Assembly (NCBI RefSeq): GCF_041431415.1
Contig: NZ_CP107845.1
Span: 3,782,001 to 3,846,000, forward strand
Length of the DNA stretch: 64,000 nt
DNA from: Streptomyces sp. NBC_00513
GTDB taxonomy: Bacteria; Actinomycetota; Actinomycetes; Streptomycetales; Streptomycetaceae
Direction: 5' to 3'
How positions within the stretch are numbered: the first letter of the stretch is position 1; each line of letters starts with the position of its first letter. The notes under the pieces were generated by a model, which saw only the letters and a list, made by a program, of their open reading frames with translations, was not told the origin of the DNA and made no database searches. Positions 24,647 to 33,555 of the stretch are shown one piece after another. The position numbers and the translations under genes are program-made.

Positions 24647-26512
24647 ATGGAACCACTCGACCCCGCCGACCCCCACCGCATCGGCCCCTACCGTCTGCTC
24701 TCCCGGCTCGGCGCCGGCGGCACGGGTCAGGTCTACCTCGCCCGTTCCGACCGCGGTCGCACCGTCGCGGTCAAGCTCGTCCATCCCGACCTCGCCCTCC
24801 GCGAGGAGTTCCGCGTCAGGTTCCGGCAGGAGGTCGCCGCCGCCCGCCGTGTCGGCGGCGACTGGACCGCTCCCGTCCTCGACGCCGACACGGAGGCCCG
24901 GGTGCCCTGGTTCGCCACCGGCCACGTCGCCGGCCCCAGCCTGCGCCGGGCCGTGGCCCGGGACTTCGGGCCGCTGCCGGCTCGTACCGTACGGATCCTC
25001 GCGACCGGCCTCGCGTACGCCCTCCGGGACATCCACCGCGCCGGGCTGATCCACCGCGACCTGAACCCCTCCAACGTGCTGCTCACGCTCGACGGCCCCC
25101 GCGTCATCGGCATCGGCATCGCCCGGGCGCCGCACGATCCGGATGCCCCGGACGGCCCGGACGCCTCCGATCAAGGTCTCACCCGGCCGGGGGTCCTCGT
25201 CGGCTCCCCCGGCTTCATGGCTCCCGAACAGGTGCGCGGCGAGCCGGTCACGCCGGCCTGTGACGTGTTCCGCCTGGGCGCGGTCCTGGCGTACGCGGCC
25301 ACCGGCCGACTGCCCTTCGGGGACACGCAACAGCCCGGCGGCGCGGCCGGGTTACTCCTGCGCGTCGCCGAAGCGGAAGCCGACCTGGCCGGCGTGACCG
25401 CCGATCTGCTCGACCTCGTACGGGCCTGCCTGCTCAAGGATCCGGCCGCGCGGCCGACGTCCGCGGAAGTGTCGGCCCGGGTCGGCGCCGGGGACACCGT
25501 GGCCGACGGGCGGGCCCTGGAGCCGTGGCTGCCGACGCCCTTGGTGGCGTTGCTCGGCCGGCACGCGGTGGCGCTCCTCGACCGCGAGGACGCCGGCCCG
25601 GACCGACCGCCACCCCCGAGGCCCGCACACCCGCCGGCGTACGGGGCGGGCGAGGGGGCGGTCCATGCGGCCGGTGAGGGGGCGCGCGACGGGGCAGGCG
25701 AGCGGGCGCACGATGGGGCGGCGGACTTCGGGGCGTCGGGGTTCGGGGCGGCGGGGTTCGGGGCGGCGCCCGGGCCGGTGCTCCCGCCGACGCTGGGGGC
25801 GGTGTACGGAGCGGCGTACGGGCCCGTACCCGGGCAGTCCCCGGCGCCGCCGCCCAGGCCGCACCGCGCGCCCGGGGCCCGACCGCGCCGCGCCTCGACG
25901 GCCTTCCTGGCGGCGGTGGCGGCGGTCGTCGCCGTCGCGTCGGGGGCCACGGTTCACACGGTGATGAGCGCGGATCCCGGGGCTGTTTCGCCCGTCGCCC
26001 GACCGGTGGCGAGCGGTGCCGGCGCCGCGCCGTCCGCGGCCGCCGCCCCGAGGACCGGCACCGCGGATACCGGCACCGCGGATACCGGCGCCGGCGCGGA
26101 CACCGACACTGCGGGCACCGACACTGCGGGCACCGACACTGCGGGCACCGAGACTGCGGGCACCGGCAGTGCCGCGGCCGGACCCGCGACGGCGGCGCTG
26201 CCCGATTCCTACGCCGGCGCCTGGCGGGCGACGTCCGGGACCGCAACCTGGCACCTCACCCTGACCCCCGGCGCGGTCGGCGACCCCGTCATGAACCTCC
26301 GGGTCGAGGACCCGGGCTACTCCTGCACTTGGCGGGCCACCCTCCTCGGCGGTGGCGACGCGGTGGAACTGGCCGCCTCGACCGTCACCTCCGGAGCCCC
26401 TGCGACCTGCGCCCCCGGCGGGGTCAGTCGGCTCCGGTTGCTGCCCGACGGAAGCCTTCGGCGTGAGTTGACGGGGTCCGCGATCCCCCCTCTCAGGTAT
26501 GAGAGGGGGTAG
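24647..26512 (+). CDS. Membrane Ser/Thr kinase-like protein lacking the DFG Asp; TTA codon
   Basis: 621 aa. The kinase domain spans about 13-270: glycine loop LGAGGTGQVYLA (21-32), Lys43 in VAVKLV, HRDLNPSN (136-143), APEQV and DVFRLGAVLAYAATGRLPF. The metal-binding DFG is replaced by G155-I-G in RVIGIGIAR, and the usual HRDLK lysine is Asn140. Loss of the DFG Asp points to a pseudokinase or to strongly altered catalysis. A Pro/Gly-rich linker, one membrane helix (about 420-442), a 15-bp tandem-repeat linker (AGTDT units) and an outer beta-rich domain follow. Codon 236 (25352-25354) is TTA, so translation should need the bldA tRNA. ATG 24647 has GGAGGG upstream. Confidence 0.88.
   Translation: MEPLDPADPHRIGPYRLLSRLGAGGTGQVYLARSDRGRTVAVKLVHPDLALREEFRVRFRQEVAAARRVGGDWTAPVLDADTEARVPWFATGHVAGPSLRRAVARDFGPLPARTVRILATGLAYALRDIHRAGLIHRDLNPSNVLLTLDGPRVIGIGIARAPHDPDAPDGPDASDQGLTRPGVLVGSPGFMAPEQVRGEPVTPACDVFRLGAVLAYAATGRLPFGDTQQPGGAAGLLLRVAEAEADLAGVTADLLDLVRACLLKDPAARPTSAEVSARVGAGDTVADGRALEPWLPTPLVALLGRHAVALLDREDAGPDRPPPPRPAHPPAYGAGEGAVHAAGEGARDGAGERAHDGAADFGASGFGAAGFGAAPGPVLPPTLGAVYGAAYGPVPGQSPAPPPRPHRAPGARPRRASTAFLAAVAAVVAVASGATVHTVMSADPGAVSPVARPVASGAGAAPSAAAAPRTGTADTGTADTGAGADTDTAGTDTAGTDTAGTETAGTGSAAAGPATAALPDSYAGAWRATSGTATWHLTLTPGAVGDPVMNLRVEDPGYSCTWRATLLGGGDAVELAASTVTSGAPATCAPGGVSRLRLLPDGSLRRELTGSAIPPLRYERG
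26101..26160 (+). repeat. Four 15-bp in-frame repeats in the kinase-like gene
   Basis: Four copies of CACCGACACTGCGGG (the last with one change) encode TDTAG/TETAG units in the extracytoplasmic linker just after the membrane helix. The repeat length is a multiple of three, so copy-number change would lengthen or shorten the linker without a frameshift. Confidence 0.9.
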
Positions 26513-26592
26513 GCGCGGGCGTTTGTGTCGAAGTCAATAACCTTGCAGGCAGTGCTTGTTACGCGCGTCAACGTCATCGCAAACTGCCGCAC

Positions 26593-26982
26593 ATGGAGCC
26601 GTTGAGCGTGGTGGCACGACTGTGGGAGCGGATCGAGGCACGCGACTGGGACGGCGTCGCCGAGTTGATCGCCGAGGACGCGGTCATCGAGTGGCCGGTC
26701 AGCGGCGAGCGCATCGTGGGTCGGGCCAACTTCATCGCCGTCCTGAGCGACGACGCCGACACCGACGAGGCCTCCGTGGAGGTCCTGCGCATCCTCGCCG
26801 ACGGGGACCTCGTCGTCAGCGAGGTGGAGATACCCCAGGACCATGTCGTCTACCGGGCCGTGTCCCTGTGGACCGTCCGGGACGGTGAGGTCGTGGGCGC
26901 CAGGGAGTACTGGACCAGCCCCGGACAGGATCCCGCACCACGTTGGCGGGCGGGCTACGTGGAACCCCTGGTGGCGGACTGA
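26593..26982 (+). CDS. SnoaL-like / NTF2-fold protein
   Basis: 129 aa. The first helix VVARLWERIEARDWDGVAELIAEDAVIEWP, then GRANFIAVLSD and a C-terminal strand set (VSLWTVRDGEVVGAREYWTSP) form the cone-shaped NTF2 fold. Members are small-molecule isomerases, hydrolases or binding proteins; the ligand here cannot be read from sequence. The 80-base AT-richer gap before it probably holds its own promoter. Confidence 0.8.
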   Translation: MEPLSVVARLWERIEARDWDGVAELIAEDAVIEWPVSGERIVGRANFIAVLSDDADTDEASVEVLRILADGDLVVSEVEIPQDHVVYRAVSLWTVRDGEVVGAREYWTSPGQDPAPRWRAGYVEPLVAD

Positions 26983-27165
26983 ACCGCGGGATCGTGACCG
27001 CCCCGCGTCCCCGGCCGGCTCCCCCGACCGTGTCCGCCCTGCGCCCCCCGACCGTGTCCGTCCTGCGCCCCCGACCGGCTCCCCCGACCGCGCCGCCCGC
27101 CTCGCTGCTGTCCCCTCGCCCGTCTCGCCGCCCGCCTCGCCGCCCGTCTCCTCCCGGCTTACCGG

Positions 27166-27681
27166 TCAGGCCTGTTCGGACGCCCCGGGCTGCTGCCCGG
27201 TCCGACCGAGCAGGCCGTCCAACTCCTCGCCGATCGCGGCCCGCAGCGCGTCGTGGCGGGGTGCCAGGGCGTGGCGGTCGCCGCGCCAGAACTCCTCGTC
27301 CTCGTAGAGCCAGACGGGCAGTCGGACGATGTCTGCGGCTTCCCAGTCGTAGCGGGGCCAGATGTGGGCGTGGAGGTACGGGTCGGTGTTGCCCAGGATC
27401 TCGATGTTGACGCGGCGGAAGGCCGGATCGAGGCGCGCGCAGGCGCGTTCGACGGCCTCGGCGAGCCGCTCCAGGTCGGTGAGGTAGGCGATCCGGCGTG
27501 CCGGGGGCAGGTCCGAGAGCCGGGTCACGGCCGGGTCGTCGGTCAGCAGAACCGCGTATCCGGGCAGGAACTGCCGGTCCCCGACGACCGCGAAGCCGGA
27601 GTCGAGGCGGCGGAGCACGGTGGGGTTCTCGCCCCGGTGCGCGCTGCCGATGCGGTCCTTGCGCCAGTCGTCATTGATCAT
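27166..27681 (-). CDS. HIT-like protein with incomplete histidine triad
   Basis: 171 aa. The block YLHAHIWPRYDW (103-114) matches the active-site strand of HIT-superfamily nucleotide hydrolases/transferases, with His104 and His106 present. The third triad His (expected at 108) is Trp. The N-terminal FAVVGDRQFLPGYAVLLTD resembles the nucleotide-binding strands. Diadenosine-polyphosphate hydrolysis is the usual activity of related proteins; the altered triad makes that uncertain. It is a single-gene unit, convergent with the SnoaL-like gene. Confidence 0.75.
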   Translation of the reverse strand: MINDDWRKDRIGSAHRGENPTVLRRLDSGFAVVGDRQFLPGYAVLLTDDPAVTRLSDLPPARRIAYLTDLERLAEAVERACARLDPAFRRVNIEILGNTDPYLHAHIWPRYDWEAADIVRLPVWLYEDEEFWRGDRHALAPRHDALRAAIGEELDGLLGRTGQQPGASEQA

Positions 27682-27750
27682 CCCCGGACCCTAACGAACG
27701 TGCCCGGTGGGCGGTTTGTCGGGAGTATGTGTCATCGGATCGGCGGGCGG

Positions 27751-27774
27751 GGTCTGATCCGTGGTCTGATCCGT
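27751..27774. repeat. Tandem 12-bp duplication GGTCTGATCCGT
   Basis: Two perfect adjacent copies lie in the 238-base gap between the HIT-like gene and the hydrolase operon, about 150 bases upstream of the operon start. It may be a control element of that promoter region. Confidence 0.6.
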
Positions 27775-27919
27775 GGCTCGGAGGTAGCCCCCGTCATACC
27801 TGAGAGCCACTCACCAAAGGGGCTCCGCAGCGTGACGCCGACCACGGGGCCCGATTCCTAACTTCGGAACCAGAAGAACGCACCCCTCTCTGGACCTCCG
27901 GACCGAAGGAACCCACGCC

Positions 27920-28921
27920 ATGAGCATCGGCAGCCGTACGAGCCGCACCCTGCTGGCCGGCCTGATCGTCGCGGCCGTGGTGTTCCCGCTGTCGGCGGCC
28001 GCCACGCCCGCCGTGCCCGCCCCGAATCCGGTGGCCTTCTCCGACGGCACCGCGGCCGGGATCCGCTACACCGCCAACCAGGGCAATCTCGCGGAGGCGG
28101 CCCGGATGGCACAGGACGCGGGCCGCGGCGGCCGGGCGGCGAAGCTCCGGGCCATGGCGGCGCCTTCGGGCGGGGCCCGGTTCCTGAGCTTCGACGGGCG
28201 GGGGAAGGGGCGCGTCGTCGAGGTGTTCGGCGATGTGGAGACCGCGGACCGGGTGGCCGTGCTGGTACCCGGTTCCGACACCACCCTGGACACCTATCAG
28301 AGGTTCCGTGCCGGGGCCGTCGCCCTTCAGCAGCGCCTCCTGGCCGAGCATCCTCGCTCCGCCGTGGTCGCCTGGCTCGGGTACGAGACCCCCGGCACGG
28401 TCAGCACCACGGTCCTGACCACCGGTCGCGCCGACGAGGGCGCCAGCGAACTGGGCCGCTTTCTGAATGAGTTGCGGGGCTTCACCCGGCCCGCCGCCCG
28501 GATATCGCTCCTGTGCCACTCCTACGGCTCCGTGGTCTGCGCCCGCACCACGACCGGCCCCGAGGTCACCGACACCGTTCTGTACGGCAGCCCGGGGACG
28601 GGGGTGGGGTCGGTCTCCGAGCTGCCGACCACCGCGCGCGTCTGGGTCGGGCGCGGCAGCGACGACTGGGTGGCCCATGTGCCCCATGTGCGGCTCGGCT
28701 CCATGGGATTCGGCACCGACCCGGTGGATCCCGCCTTCGGCGCCCTGGCCTTCGAGGCGGGTGACGCCGGGCACAGCGACTACCTGCGGCCCGGTACCGA
28801 GTCCCTCGACGGCCTGGCCCGCATCGTCGTGGGCTCCGCGGACACCACCCCTGTCGTCACCGCTGCCGCCGCTTCCGATGTCCTCGTGCGGCCGAACTCC
28901 TCGGAGGTCTCCCATGCGTAA
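27920..28921 (+). CDS. Exported alpha/beta hydrolase (DUF1023-like)
   Basis: 333 aa with a signal peptide (basic start, hydrophobic LLAGLIVAAVVFPLSAAATPA). The hydrolase core has VAVLVPGSDTTLDTYQRF (about 114-131), the nucleophile elbow LLCHSYGSVVCA (Ser about 202) and a probable His in GDAGHSDYL. This pattern is that of DUF1023 proteins of actinobacteria, predicted lipases/esterases. It is the first gene of an operon with an acyltransferase and a two-component system: its end overlaps the acyltransferase start by 8 bases. Confidence 0.82.
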   Translation: MSIGSRTSRTLLAGLIVAAVVFPLSAAATPAVPAPNPVAFSDGTAAGIRYTANQGNLAEAARMAQDAGRGGRAAKLRAMAAPSGGARFLSFDGRGKGRVVEVFGDVETADRVAVLVPGSDTTLDTYQRFRAGAVALQQRLLAEHPRSAVVAWLGYETPGTVSTTVLTTGRADEGASELGRFLNELRGFTRPAARISLLCHSYGSVVCARTTTGPEVTDTVLYGSPGTGVGSVSELPTTARVWVGRGSDDWVAHVPHVRLGSMGFGTDPVDPAFGALAFEAGDAGHSDYLRPGTESLDGLARIVVGSADTTPVVTAAAASDVLVRPNSSEVSHA

Positions 28922-30116
28922 GCGTCCCGACCGCTGGTCCGATCTCGCGGACCGCCTCCACGCCGCCACCCCGGCCTCCCGGGATCGCTCCATTGACGCC
29001 CTGCGCGCCCTCGCCATCCTCGGTGTGGTGCTGGGCCACTGGCTGGTCACCGCTATGACCACGGCCAACGGCGGTCTGAGCACGACAAGCCCGCTGGCCC
29101 ACATGAGCGTGCTGGCTCCGGTTTCCTGGGTGTTCCAGACCCTGGCCGTCTTCTTCCTGGTCGGCGGTCATGTCGCGGCCCAGGGGTACGCGTCGGCGCG
29201 GTCGCGCGGAGTCTCGTACGGGGCGTGGATCGGTCAGCGGCTGCGCCGGTTGTTCCGGCCGGTGGCGGCGGTCGTCACCCTGTGGGCGATCACGGCGGGT
29301 GGGATGCTGCTCGGTGGAGTGGACTTCGACACCGTCAGGTCGCTGGTGAAGCTGGTCCTGTCGCCGCTCTGGTTCCTGCTGGTGTTCGCCGCGCTCACCG
29401 CCGCGACCCCGCTCGTGGCCCGACTGGGCCCGTTGTGGCCGGCGGCGGTGGTGGCGGGTGTGGATGTCTGGCGGTTCGGCTTCGCGGGTCCCGAGTGGAT
29501 CGGCTGGGTCAATGTCGCCGCCGGCTGGCTCGTCCCGTACACGCTGGGGGCCGCCTGGTCCCGGGGGGCCTTCGCCCGCCGGACCCCGGCCCTCCTCCTG
29601 CTGGTGGGCGGCGCGCTCGCCACCACCGCACTGATCCTCTGGGGCGGGTACCCGGCGTCCATGGTGGGCGTCCCCGGCGCCGAGATCTCGAACCTCAACC
29701 CTCCGACCATCGCGGCCGTCGCCTTCGGTGTGGCCCAGTGCGGGTTGGCCCTCCTGGTCCGCGACCGGCTCGCCCGAGCCATGCGGCGGCCCCGGGCCTG
29801 GGCGAAGGTGGCGCTGGTGAACCTGTCCGCGATGACCGTCTTCCTCTGGCACCAGACCGCGATGATGGCCGTCACCGCTCTCGGCCTCCTGGTCGCCGTC
29901 GATGTGCCGGGTCTGCACACCGTTCCCGACTCCCCCGTCTGGATAGCGGCTCGTCTGCTGTGGCTGCCGGTGTTCGCGGCCGCCCTGATGGTGTGCTGGG
30001 CCGCGTTCCGGACGTACGAACAGGGAAAGCCCGCTCGTGGTGGTCGCGTCGTCCGCGTCGGCTCCGACTCCCGGGATCCGCAGCCGGCATCCGAGAGGGA
30101 GACCGCCCATGCCTAG
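28914..30116 (+). CDS. Membrane acyltransferase (acyltransferase 3 / OafA-like)
   Basis: 400 aa with about ten membrane helices. The N-terminal DRSIDALRALAILGVVLGHW is the hallmark Arg/His motif of this family; FLVGGHVAAQGYASAR follows, and later LSAMTVFLWHQTAMM. Members transfer acetyl or other acyl groups to cell-surface sugars, lipids or antibiotics at the membrane. ATG 28914 with GGAGGTCTCCC upstream overlaps the hydrolase stop, and its stop overlaps the histidine kinase start. The pairing of a secreted hydrolase with an acyltransferase suggests addition and removal of the same acyl group, but this is inference. Confidence 0.85.
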   Translation: MRKRPDRWSDLADRLHAATPASRDRSIDALRALAILGVVLGHWLVTAMTTANGGLSTTSPLAHMSVLAPVSWVFQTLAVFFLVGGHVAAQGYASARSRGVSYGAWIGQRLRRLFRPVAAVVTLWAITAGGMLLGGVDFDTVRSLVKLVLSPLWFLLVFAALTAATPLVARLGPLWPAAVVAGVDVWRFGFAGPEWIGWVNVAAGWLVPYTLGAAWSRGAFARRTPALLLLVGGALATTALILWGGYPASMVGVPGAEISNLNPPTIAAVAFGVAQCGLALLVRDRLARAMRRPRAWAKVALVNLSAMTVFLWHQTAMMAVTALGLLVAVDVPGLHTVPDSPVWIAARLLWLPVFAAALMVCWAAFRTYEQGKPARGGRVVRVGSDSRDPQPASERETAHA

Positions 30117-31449
30117 GGTGGACGACGTGGAAGAGCAGAGAGAACACCCGGACCCGCCCTCGGTGCGAACCCGCGCTTTCTTGAGGGGACTTGCGCGGGA
30201 CCTCCTGACTCTGCGGCGGGACCCGCTGCCCCGGATGTCACGCCCCCGTTGGCTGGCCCGGCTGCCGCACGTGGTGTTGGTCTACGCCGCGGTGTTCTTC
30301 AGCTTCCTCCACGGCAGTCAGCTCTTCAACCACTACGGCCTGGCGGGCAGTACCCCGGTGGCGCTGTCGGTCATGAGCGGCGCGGCCATCGCCATCGCAA
30401 TGTCCCGGCCCATCGCCGCCTGGTGGCTCGGCCTGATCGCCGCGGGCATGTCCGCCTGGGAGATCCACGATCACGTGGGGCAGGGCCAGATGTGGCCCTG
30501 GATGCCCGGTGGCCTCTTCACCTTCGCCCCGGTGATCCTCCTGGTCGCCTTGCGCGTACCGGCCCGTGTGACCATCGCGGCCATCGCGGTCCCGATCGTC
30601 TGCACCGGACTGGCCGAGGCCCTCTGCCGGCCGGACGGCAGCCAGACCAGCACCCTCGCGGCCCTGGTCGTCTTCGCTTTCACCGGTCTCCTCGGGTACG
30701 CGCTGCGCGCCTCGCGGCTGGCCCGCGGCAAGCTCGTGGAGCAGGAGACCCTGACCGAGGCGGAGCGGGCGCAGCGGACGCTGCTGGAGGAGCGCAGCCG
30801 CATCGCCCGGGAACTGCACGACGTCGTCGCCCACCACATGTCGGTGATCTCCATCCAGGCTCAGGTGGCCCCGCACCTCGTCGAGAACCCGTCCGAGGAG
30901 CTCAAGGAGAACCTCGCCGGTATCCGGGAGAACGCCCTGGAGGCCCTGACGGAGCTGCGCCGGGTGTTGGGCGTGCTGCGTTCGGAGAGTCCCGACGATT
31001 CGGCGGACTCCCATCACCCTCAACCGACGTTGGCCGAGTTGGGCAGCCTCGTGGACAACGTCCGGGGGGCCGGTCTGGAGGTCACGACCGCGGTCGCGGG
31101 CATCCGTCGGGCGCTGACCCCGGGAGTCGAGCTGACCGCGTACCGGATCGTGCAGGAGGCGTTGAGCAACTGCCTTCGCCACGCGCCGGGTTCACGGGTC
31201 GAGGTCGGCATAGCGTACGGGCCACGCGAACTTCACCTGTGTGTCGCCAACAGCGCGCCGACCAGGCCCGTCCCGCCGTCCCCGGGGGCCGGGCACGGGC
31301 TGCTCGGCATGCGGGAGCGGGCGGGCATGCTGGGCGGGGAACTGGCCGCCGGGCCGAGTCCCGACGGCGGGTACGAGGTGAGCGCCGTCCTCCCCATGGA
31401 TCCGCCCGGAAGCCTCGCTGCCGGGTCGCACGAGACGAAGAAGGCCTGA
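30109..31449 (+). CDS. Sensor histidine kinase, NarL-type (HisKA_3)
   Basis: 446 aa. An N-terminal membrane region has about five helices (55-200). The dimerisation/phosphoacceptor helix holds His237 in RIARELHDVVAHHMSVI, and the ATPase domain is at the C-terminus (YRIVQEALSNCLRHAPGS; GHGLLGMRERAGMLGG). ATG 30109 overlaps the acyltransferase end by 8 bases; its TGA overlaps the regulator ATG by one base. It probably senses an envelope signal related to the hydrolase/acyltransferase pair. Confidence 0.9.
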   Translation: MPRVDDVEEQREHPDPPSVRTRAFLRGLARDLLTLRRDPLPRMSRPRWLARLPHVVLVYAAVFFSFLHGSQLFNHYGLAGSTPVALSVMSGAAIAIAMSRPIAAWWLGLIAAGMSAWEIHDHVGQGQMWPWMPGGLFTFAPVILLVALRVPARVTIAAIAVPIVCTGLAEALCRPDGSQTSTLAALVVFAFTGLLGYALRASRLARGKLVEQETLTEAERAQRTLLEERSRIARELHDVVAHHMSVISIQAQVAPHLVENPSEELKENLAGIRENALEALTELRRVLGVLRSESPDDSADSHHPQPTLAELGSLVDNVRGAGLEVTTAVAGIRRALTPGVELTAYRIVQEALSNCLRHAPGSRVEVGIAYGPRELHLCVANSAPTRPVPPSPGAGHGLLGMRERAGMLGGELAAGPSPDGGYEVSAVLPMDPPGSLAAGSHETKKA

Positions 31450-32138
31450 TGACCGTCCTGAACAACCCGATCGGACCGATCAAGGTGATGATCGCCGACG
31501 ACCAGATGATGGTCCGCCAAGGCTTCACGGTGCTCCTCAACGCCCAGCCCGACATAGAGGTCGTGGGGCAGGCGGTGGACGGGGCGGAGGCGGTGGCGAA
31601 GGTCTCCGAGCTGGGCCCGGACGTGCTGCTGATGGACATCCGGATGCCCGGCATGGGTGGCATCGAGGCCACCTCGATCATCACCGGTGATCCGGCCGCC
31701 ACGGTGAAGGTGCTGGTGCTGACCACCTTCGACCTCGACGAGTACGTGTACGAGGCGCTGCGCGCCGGGGCCTCCGGATTCCTCCTCAAGGACGCGTCCG
31801 CCGATCAGCTCGCGGAGGCCGTACGGGTCGTGGCGGCAGGCGAGGCCCTGCTGTCGCCGAACATCACGAAGCGGCTGATCACGGAGTTCTCGCGGATGGG
31901 CGCACCGCGGGGCCCCTCGCGGGCGCGGATCGACGAGCTGACGGAGCGGGAGACGGAGGTGCTGTCGTTGATCGCGCAGGGCCTGTCCAACGCGGAGATC
32001 GCGGGGCACCTGGTGCTGGCCGAGCAGACGGTGAAGACGCACGTGAGCCGGATCCTGGTGAAGCTGGGCCTGCGGGACCGGACCCAGGCGGCGGTGTTCG
32101 CGTACGAGACGGGCCTGATCCGCCCGACGGGCTACTGA
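31449..32138 (+). CDS. NarL/FixJ response regulator
   Basis: 229 aa. The receiver domain has acidic residues in IADDQMMVR and the phosphoacceptor Asp63 in LLMDIRMPG; TTFDLDEYVYEALRAGASGFLLKD completes it. The C-terminal LuxR-type HTH is LTERETEVLSLIAQGLSNAEIAGHLVLAEQTVKTHVSRILVKLGLRDR. It pairs with the kinase it overlaps. It is very close in sequence to the regulator about 2 kb downstream, particularly in the DNA-recognition helix (VKTHVSRILVKLGLRDRTQAAVFAYET), so both may bind similar sites. Confidence 0.92.
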   Translation: MTVLNNPIGPIKVMIADDQMMVRQGFTVLLNAQPDIEVVGQAVDGAEAVAKVSELGPDVLLMDIRMPGMGGIEATSIITGDPAATVKVLVLTTFDLDEYVYEALRAGASGFLLKDASADQLAEAVRVVAAGEALLSPNITKRLITEFSRMGAPRGPSRARIDELTERETEVLSLIAQGLSNAEIAGHLVLAEQTVKTHVSRILVKLGLRDRTQAAVFAYETGLIRPTGY

Positions 32139-32226
32139 CATGTCGGCGTAGTACTTGAGGGGGACCTTGGGATATCCCCTTCAGCGGCGACGCGGGCGGG
32201 GGGTGCACGGACCTACGGTTCTGTAT

Positions 32227-33555
32227 GTGACCGAGACGACCACCCGGGGAACAACCCGGACACCGGAATTCAGGATGGTTTCGGGTCTGCTCCAGACCCT
32301 GCGCCATGACCTCATCACCGATGCCTTCGCGTTCCGGCCGTTGCCGGCGAAGACGACCGAGGGGTGGTTCGTCCGCCGGCTTCCGGCGTCGATACGCCAG
32401 TACAACGGGTGGATCCGCCACGTACAGGTGGGTGCGCTGGCCCTCTTCATCGTGTTCTTCACGTCCGTGACCCAGCACACCTATCTCGGTTCGGCGGGCC
32501 GGCTGACCAGTGGTGTCCTTGCGGCGGTGCCGGTGCTGATGACGCTGGTCCGCCCGATTGCGGCGTGGTGGGCGGCGGTAGCGATGACCCTGGTGCTCGC
32601 CGTGGTGGGCGGGTCCTCGATGACGTGGCCCTGGACCCCGGGCAGTTTCCTGGCGTACATCGCGGTCATGGTCCTGGTGACCTTCCGGCGGGGGCCGCGG
32701 GTTGCGGCCTGGATGTGGGCGCTCACGGTGGCCCTCAGCATGGCGGTCGAGGTGCTGTTCGCGGGCCGGTACGGCATGAACTCGATGAACATGATCGTCG
32801 CCTCGGCTTTCGCCCTGCTCGTCGCGAGCAGCATCCAGATACGCCGGCACGCCAAGGCGGAGGTCTCGGCGCAGCAGGAGGTCACGGCGGTGGAGCGGGA
32901 CCGGCGGACGCTGCTGGAGGAGCGGACGACGATCGCGCGGGAGCTTCATGACGTGGTCGCGCACCACATGTCGGTAGTGGCGATCCAGGCGGAGGCGGCC
33001 CCGTACCGGGTGAAGAATCCGCCGCCGGAGCTGGAGGCGGCCTTCGTCACCATCCGGGAGAACGCCGTGGCGGCGCTGACGGAGCTGCGCCGGGTGCTGG
33101 GGGTGGTGCGGTCCGCGGACTACGAGGCACCCGATGCCCCGCAGCCGACACTGGCCATGCTCGACGGGCTCCTGGCCAATGTGCGGGACGCGGGGCTCAC
33201 CGTGGAGAAGACGGTCACCGGTGCGGTGCGGGAGCTGCCACAGGGTGTGGAGTTGTCGGCGTACCGGATCATCCAGGAGGCCCTGAGCAACACCCTGCGG
33301 CACGCTCCGGGGGCGGTGGCCGGGGTCGAGGTGTCGTATGTGTTGGGCGGGCTGGGGATACGGGTCGTCAATGGCCCGGGGACCACGGATGTGCCCCCGT
33401 CGCCGGGGGCCGGGCACGGCATCACCGGTATGCGGGAGCGGGTGGCGATGTTGGAGGGGGAGATGACGGCACAGGAGACGACGGCGGGTGGGTTCGAGGT
33501 GGCGGTGTTCATACCGGTGCGCAGCCGTCCCGAGTCGGAAGCGGCGTCGGCATGA
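32227..33555 (+). CDS. Second sensor histidine kinase, paralogous
   Basis: 442 aa. Five or so membrane helices (66-205), His241 in TIARELHDVVAHHMSVVAIQ, and the ATPase domain ending GHGITGMRERVAMLEG. Similarity to the upstream kinase extends from the membrane region (RPIAAWW motif in both) to the end, marking a duplication. GTG 32227 lacks a clear ribosome site; an ATG at 32275 is an alternative. The stop overlaps the regulator start (ATGA). Confidence 0.88.
   Translation: MTETTTRGTTRTPEFRMVSGLLQTLRHDLITDAFAFRPLPAKTTEGWFVRRLPASIRQYNGWIRHVQVGALALFIVFFTSVTQHTYLGSAGRLTSGVLAAVPVLMTLVRPIAAWWAAVAMTLVLAVVGGSSMTWPWTPGSFLAYIAVMVLVTFRRGPRVAAWMWALTVALSMAVEVLFAGRYGMNSMNMIVASAFALLVASSIQIRRHAKAEVSAQQEVTAVERDRRTLLEERTTIARELHDVVAHHMSVVAIQAEAAPYRVKNPPPELEAAFVTIRENAVAALTELRRVLGVVRSADYEAPDAPQPTLAMLDGLLANVRDAGLTVEKTVTGAVRELPQGVELSAYRIIQEALSNTLRHAPGAVAGVEVSYVLGGLGIRVVNGPGTTDVPPSPGAGHGITGMRERVAMLEGEMTAQETTAGGFEVAVFIPVRSRPESEAASA

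Noticed and set aside
22940..25330. 796-residue minus-strand frame
   Set aside because: Shadow of the DJ-1/PfpI, MarR and kinase-like genes; low-complexity translation.
28467..28913. N-terminal extension of the acyltransferase
   Set aside because: It overlaps the hydrolase gene in another frame; family sequence and the ribosome site place the start at 28914.
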